From: UMGS946 sp048421225
GTDB lineage: Bacteria > Bacillota > Clostridia > Christensenellales > CAG-138
Assembly: GCA_048421225.1 (NCBI GenBank)
Contig: DBFNRV010000108.1
Span: 1 to 16,426 of the forward strand
Direction: 5' to 3'
DNA: 16,426 nucleotides
Shown: in pieces, positions 14,058-16,426 of the stretch
Position numbering within the stretch: the stretch's first letter is position 1
Layout of the letters: each line of letters opens with the position of its first letter
Program-made: the position numbers and the translations under genes
Notes under the pieces: model-generated
What the model saw: the letters and a program-made list of their open reading frames with translations, nothing else
The model's database searches: none
Told to the model about the DNA's origin: nothing

Positions 14058-14099
14058 CGGCTGTTTAATATCTCGATGATATAGATTGCCGGGAATAGC

Positions 14100-14128
14100 T
14101 TGAACATAAAAATGGCACATGCTATAAT
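14100..14128 (+). promoter_or_regulatory. Strong promoter for rplS
   Basis: TTGAAC (14100-14105) and TATAAT (14123-14128) lie 17 bp apart, and TG at 14120-14121 with one further base adds an extended -10. The TGCTATAAT core is identical to that of the pta promoter. The start would be near 14135, giving a leader of about 64 nt. Confidence 0.8.
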
Positions 14129-14134
14129 TAAATT

Positions 14135-14198
14135 TAGACAATGTGCGGTCCGCTGCGCTTGGATAGCGTATGAACGCTCATGAGGAAGGAGAATTAAT
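14135..14198 (+). promoter_or_regulatory. Structured rplS leader, possible bL19 autoregulatory element
   Basis: Two hairpins fill the predicted leader: gtgcgg/ctgcgc (14143-14148 with 14153-14158, six pairs including two G-T) with a TCCG loop, and agcgt/acgct (14165-14178, five pairs) with a 4-nt ATGA loop, directly before the ribosome binding site AGGAAGGAG at 14183-14191. A leader RNA controlling bL19 is known in low-GC Gram-positive bacteria; whether this matches that family could not be tested. Confidence 0.4.
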
Positions 14199-14552
14199 AT
14201 GTCTGATATCATTCGTGAACTTGAAAAAGAACAGCTGCGTACCGATCTTCCCAAGCTGGAGATAGGCGACACTGTACGCGTATTTGTGAAGGTTATAGAG
14301 GGCTCGCGCGAGAGACTCCAAAACTTTGAGGGAACGATCATTAAGATGCAGGGCGGCGGAATAAGAAAGACCTTTACCGTTCGCAGGTTGTCATATGGAA
14401 TAGGCGTAGAAAGAACATTCCCATATAATAGCCCCCGTATTGGCCGAATTGAAGTTGTGCGCCACGGTAAGGTACGCCGGGCAAAGCTTTATTATCTAAG
14501 AAACCGCGTTGGCAAAGCGGCTAAGGTAGTGGAACGAATAGTAGAAAAATAA
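14199..14552 (+). CDS. rplS: 50S ribosomal protein bL19
   Basis: A large-subunit protein at the interface with the small subunit. The 117-aa product matches the family length and blocks: GDTVRVFVKVIEGSRERLQ (about 23-41), FEGTIIKMQGGGI, TFTVRRLSYGIGVERTFP and a C-terminal RRAKLYYLRNRVGKAAKV. AGGAAGGAG at 14183-14191 precedes ATG 14199. Unlike its upstream neighbours it is separated from trmD by 141 nt holding its own strong promoter and leader, so it can be controlled apart from the trmD unit. Confidence 0.97.
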   Translation: MSDIIRELEKEQLRTDLPKLEIGDTVRVFVKVIEGSRERLQNFEGTIIKMQGGGIRKTFTVRRLSYGIGVERTFPYNSPRIGRIEVVRHGKVRRAKLYYLRNRVGKAAKVVERIVEK

Positions 14553-14569
14553 GCAGTATTCGATTCAAC

Positions 14570-14594
14570 GCCCCCATGCTTAGGCAATGGGGGC
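14570..14594 (+). terminator. Hairpin after rplS, possible weak terminator
   Basis: gccccca (14570-14576) pairs with tgggggc (14588-14594), continued inside by tgc/gca around a 4-nt loop with one bulged A, giving ten pairs. It sits 17 nt after the rplS stop where a terminator is expected, but the next bases (ttactatagtt) are not a clear U-tract. It may terminate partially or protect the 3' end of the rplS mRNA while allowing some read-through to rbgA. Confidence 0.45.
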
Positions 14595-14645
14595 TTACTA
14601 TAGTTATATATAATAACATGGATGCTGTTTTTGGAGGTGGACGAA

Positions 14646-15509
14646 TTGCAGGTACAATGGTATCCAGGACATATGGCGAAGGCGCGCCGTATGCTTATAG
14701 AGAACTTAAAGCTTATCGATGTTGTTGTTGAAATCGTAGACGCGAGGGCTCCCCTTGCTACTAGAAATCCCGATTTTGAAGAGCTGTTTAAGGGGAAAAA
14801 GCGGACGGTAATATTGAACAAAAGCGACTTGGCCGATTCATCGGCGTCAAAGCAATGGATTGAACGGTTTAACGCAAACGGAATGGCAGCGGTCGAATTC
14901 GTTTCAACCAACATCTCTTTCAGAAAGTCCGCGACCGCCATCATTGAGGATGCGGCAAAAGAGAGGGTAATGCGGATGAAGGCTAAGGGAGTAAGCAAGA
15001 CGGTGCGCGCAATGATCGTTGGTATACCAAACGTTGGAAAATCTACGTTTATTAATTGCATTGCAGGAAAGTACAGAGCCATGGTGGGCGACAGACCAGG
15101 GGTGACAAAGGGGAAGCAGTGGGTAAAGATCACTCCTTATTTGGAAATCATGGATACTCCTGGCCTGCTGTGGCCCAAGTTGGATAATGAGCTTTATGCG
15201 CATCATTTAGCGTTTATCGGTTCAATTAACGACGATATATTGGATACCGAGGCCTTGGCAAGGGAACTTCTTGAAGAGCTTATGCGAATATGCCCAAATG
15301 CGCTTATACAGCGTTACAGTGGCTTAGGCGCGTACGACGATCCCCTGGACGGCGTATGTAAATCACGCGGATTCATATTGCCAGGAGGGGAATACGATAC
15401 GGTAAGATCGGCCAGGACCGTACTTGATGAGTTCAGGTCTGGAAAAATAGCGCGTATAACTCTTGAACTTCCAGAAGCAGAGGGCAGGCAGCATGAAGAA
15501 ATTAAATGA
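14646..15509 (+). CDS. rbgA: Ribosome biogenesis GTPase RbgA (YlqF)
   Basis: A circularly permuted GTPase needed for late assembly of the 50S subunit in B. subtilis. The 287-aa product starts MQVQWYPGHMAKARRML, the family N-terminus, from TTG at 14646 with GGAGGTGG at 14633-14640. An in-frame ATG at 14622 would place that site inside the gene and is rejected. Motif order is permuted as expected: G4 NKSD at 58-61, then G1 GIPNVGKS at 126-133, the PGVTKG G2 region near 154, and G3 DTPG at 170-173. A C-terminal helical domain of about 100 residues follows. It lies between rplS and rnhB as in B. subtilis, and its end overlaps rnhB by 17 nt. Confidence 0.95.
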   Translation: MQVQWYPGHMAKARRMLIENLKLIDVVVEIVDARAPLATRNPDFEELFKGKKRTVILNKSDLADSSASKQWIERFNANGMAAVEFVSTNISFRKSATAIIEDAAKERVMRMKAKGVSKTVRAMIVGIPNVGKSTFINCIAGKYRAMVGDRPGVTKGKQWVKITPYLEIMDTPGLLWPKLDNELYAHHLAFIGSINDDILDTEALARELLEELMRICPNALIQRYSGLGAYDDPLDGVCKSRGFILPGGEYDTVRSARTVLDEFRSGKIARITLELPEAEGRQHEEIK

Positions 15510-16140
15510 ACGCGAAAGGTTGTCGAAGTTGACAATATATGAAAGACCCTTTTGGGCCAAGGGGTTACAGGTCGCTGGCATGGACGAAGTCGGGCGCGGT
15601 CCGCTAGCTGGGCCGGTACTGGCGGCATGCGTAGTGATGCCTTCCGTAAATCTAATTGAAGGTGTTGACGATTCAAAAAAGCTTTCCGTACTTAAACGGG
15701 AGGCGGTAAATACATTAATACGTAAAAATGCTATAGCATATGGGATTGGAAAGTCTGACGAACAGGAGATAGATGAATTAAATATTTTAAATGCGACAAA
15801 GCTTGCGTTTTATAGGGCGTTTAAGAATATGCAGTCTGACTTTATGCCCAATGCCGCGCTTATAGACGCCGTTAAGGGCGTAGACATACCTGTTGAGCAG
15901 ATAGCTATAATACATGGGGATACGGTCAGCTATGTAATAGCCGCGGCGTCAATCATTGCAAAGGTGGAGAGGGACTCGTTTATGATCAAAATGGACGAGC
16001 TTTATCCGCAATATGGGTTTAGACGAAATAAAGGATACGGAACAAAAGAACATATGGACGCCCTGATCAAATACGGTCCCTGCCCAATACACCGCAAAAG
16101 CTTTATTAAAAAAATTATAGGTGACGTATTACATGAATAG
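15493..16140 (+). CDS. rnhB: Ribonuclease HII
   Basis: Cuts RNA in RNA/DNA hybrids and removes misincorporated ribonucleotides. The 215-aa product contains the catalytic set D31 and E32 in GMDEVGRGPLAGPV, D125 in ALIDAVKG and D143 in HGDTVSYVIAAASIIAKVERD. It ends with PCPIHRKSF, typical of the family. Start: ATG 15493, with AGAGGGCAGG at 15479-15488; an in-frame TTG at 15463 would add ten residues and has no comparable site. It overlaps the last 17 nt of rbgA and the first 8 nt of yraN, so the three are likely cotranscribed. Confidence 0.95.
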   Translation: MKKLNERERLSKLTIYERPFWAKGLQVAGMDEVGRGPLAGPVLAACVVMPSVNLIEGVDDSKKLSVLKREAVNTLIRKNAIAYGIGKSDEQEIDELNILNATKLAFYRAFKNMQSDFMPNAALIDAVKGVDIPVEQIAIIHGDTVSYVIAAASIIAKVERDSFMIKMDELYPQYGFRRNKGYGTKEHMDALIKYGPCPIHRKSFIKKIIGDVLHE

Positions 16141-16426
16141 GTCGTCATTAGGAAAATTTGGAGAGGAAATTGCATTTAAATATCTCTTGAATAAGGGGCT
16201 GACGCCAAAACAGAGGAATTTTCGTGCCGGCCGCTATGAAATTGATCTCATTATGGAGGATTCGTGTGGATGCATAGTATTCATTGAAGTAAAGACCAGA
16301 AGAAGCGAAAAATACGGCATGGGAAGGGAAGCGGTCGGCTGGAGAAAACAGGCAAATATTATAGCGGCTGCTGAGAGTTACATATATGAAAATGATCTAT
16401 ATGAACGAAAGGTCCGGTTTGACGTG
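16133..16426 (+). CDS. yraN: YraN family (UPF0102) nuclease-like protein, 3' end outside window
   Basis: The open frame from ATG 16133 runs to the end of the window (98 codons) without a stop, so the C-terminus is missing; family members are about 115-130 aa. It has the UPF0102 pattern, a fold related to restriction-endonuclease-like nucleases: GKFGEEIAFKYLLNKG (7-22), then EIDLI (36-40) and VFIEVKTRR (49-57), which carry the expected Glu/Asp/ExK metal-binding residues. The family is often next to rnhB, but its cellular role is not well defined. AGGTGA at 16119-16124 is the ribosome binding site, and the start overlaps rnhB by 8 nt. The residue before EIDLI is Tyr rather than the usual Gly. 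Confidence 0.9.
   Translation, partial: MNRSSLGKFGEEIAFKYLLNKGLTPKQRNFRAGRYEIDLIMEDSCGCIVFIEVKTRRSEKYGMGREAVGWRKQANIIAAAESYIYENDLYERKVRFDV

Noticed and set aside
14609..14614. TATAAT before rbgA as a promoter
   Set aside because: No -35 match at 16-18 bp upstream and no TG extension, so it is likely a chance match in an AT-rich stretch.

Overview
The window is a compact stretch of bacterial housekeeping genes, all on the + strand. It looks like a Gram-positive bacterium of the Clostridia/Firmicutes type. The evidence is the gene order (pta-ackA-yceD-rpmF-plsX-acpP-rnc-smc-ftsY-ylxM-ffh-rpsP-khpA-rimM-trmD-rplS-rbgA-rnhB-yraN), strong AGGAGG-type ribosome binding sites, frequent TTG starts, and recognisable TTGACA/TATAAT promoters. 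Codon use leans to ATA (Ile) and AGG (Arg) throughout. I see no tRNA, rRNA, CRISPR array, insertion sequence or phage gene. The species cannot be named from the sequence alone.

Layout: (1) 1-275 holds no convincing gene but contains three inverted repeats and an extended -10 promoter. (2) 276-2494, pta and ackA, the acetyl-CoA to acetate pathway that makes ATP. (3) 2501-3389, a short unit with its own promoter: yceD (DUF177) and rpmF (bL32), closed by a strong terminator. (4) 3448-9258, plsX and acpP (phospholipid and fatty acid synthesis), then rnc (RNase III) and smc (chromosome condensation). plsX and acpP each have a recognisable promoter. The fapR, fabD and fabG genes that sit around plsX and acpP in Bacillus subtilis are absent here. 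(5) 9277-10392, ftsY (SRP receptor), followed by a terminator whose 3' arm overlaps the promoter of the next unit. (6) 10440-14057, ylxM-ffh-rpsP-khpA-rimM-trmD: SRP and its accessory protein, then a ribosome/tRNA maturation cluster with very tight or overlapping junctions. (7) 14100-14552, rplS (bL19) with its own strong promoter and a structured leader. (8) 14646-16426, rbgA (50S assembly GTPase), rnhB (RNase HII) and the beginning of yraN, which is cut by the window end.

The genes work together in energy yield from acetyl-CoA, membrane lipid synthesis, RNA processing, chromosome organisation, co-translational protein targeting (Ffh with FtsY) and ribosome assembly and modification. I found no new multi-gene system. 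The points worth a second look are regulatory or small: the repeat-rich leader before pta with a possible pseudoknot, the promoter/terminator overlap and 5'-end hairpin before ylxM, the hairpin before rnc, the bL19 leader, a KhpA with an N-terminal extension, and Glu in TrmD where the proposed catalytic Asp is expected.
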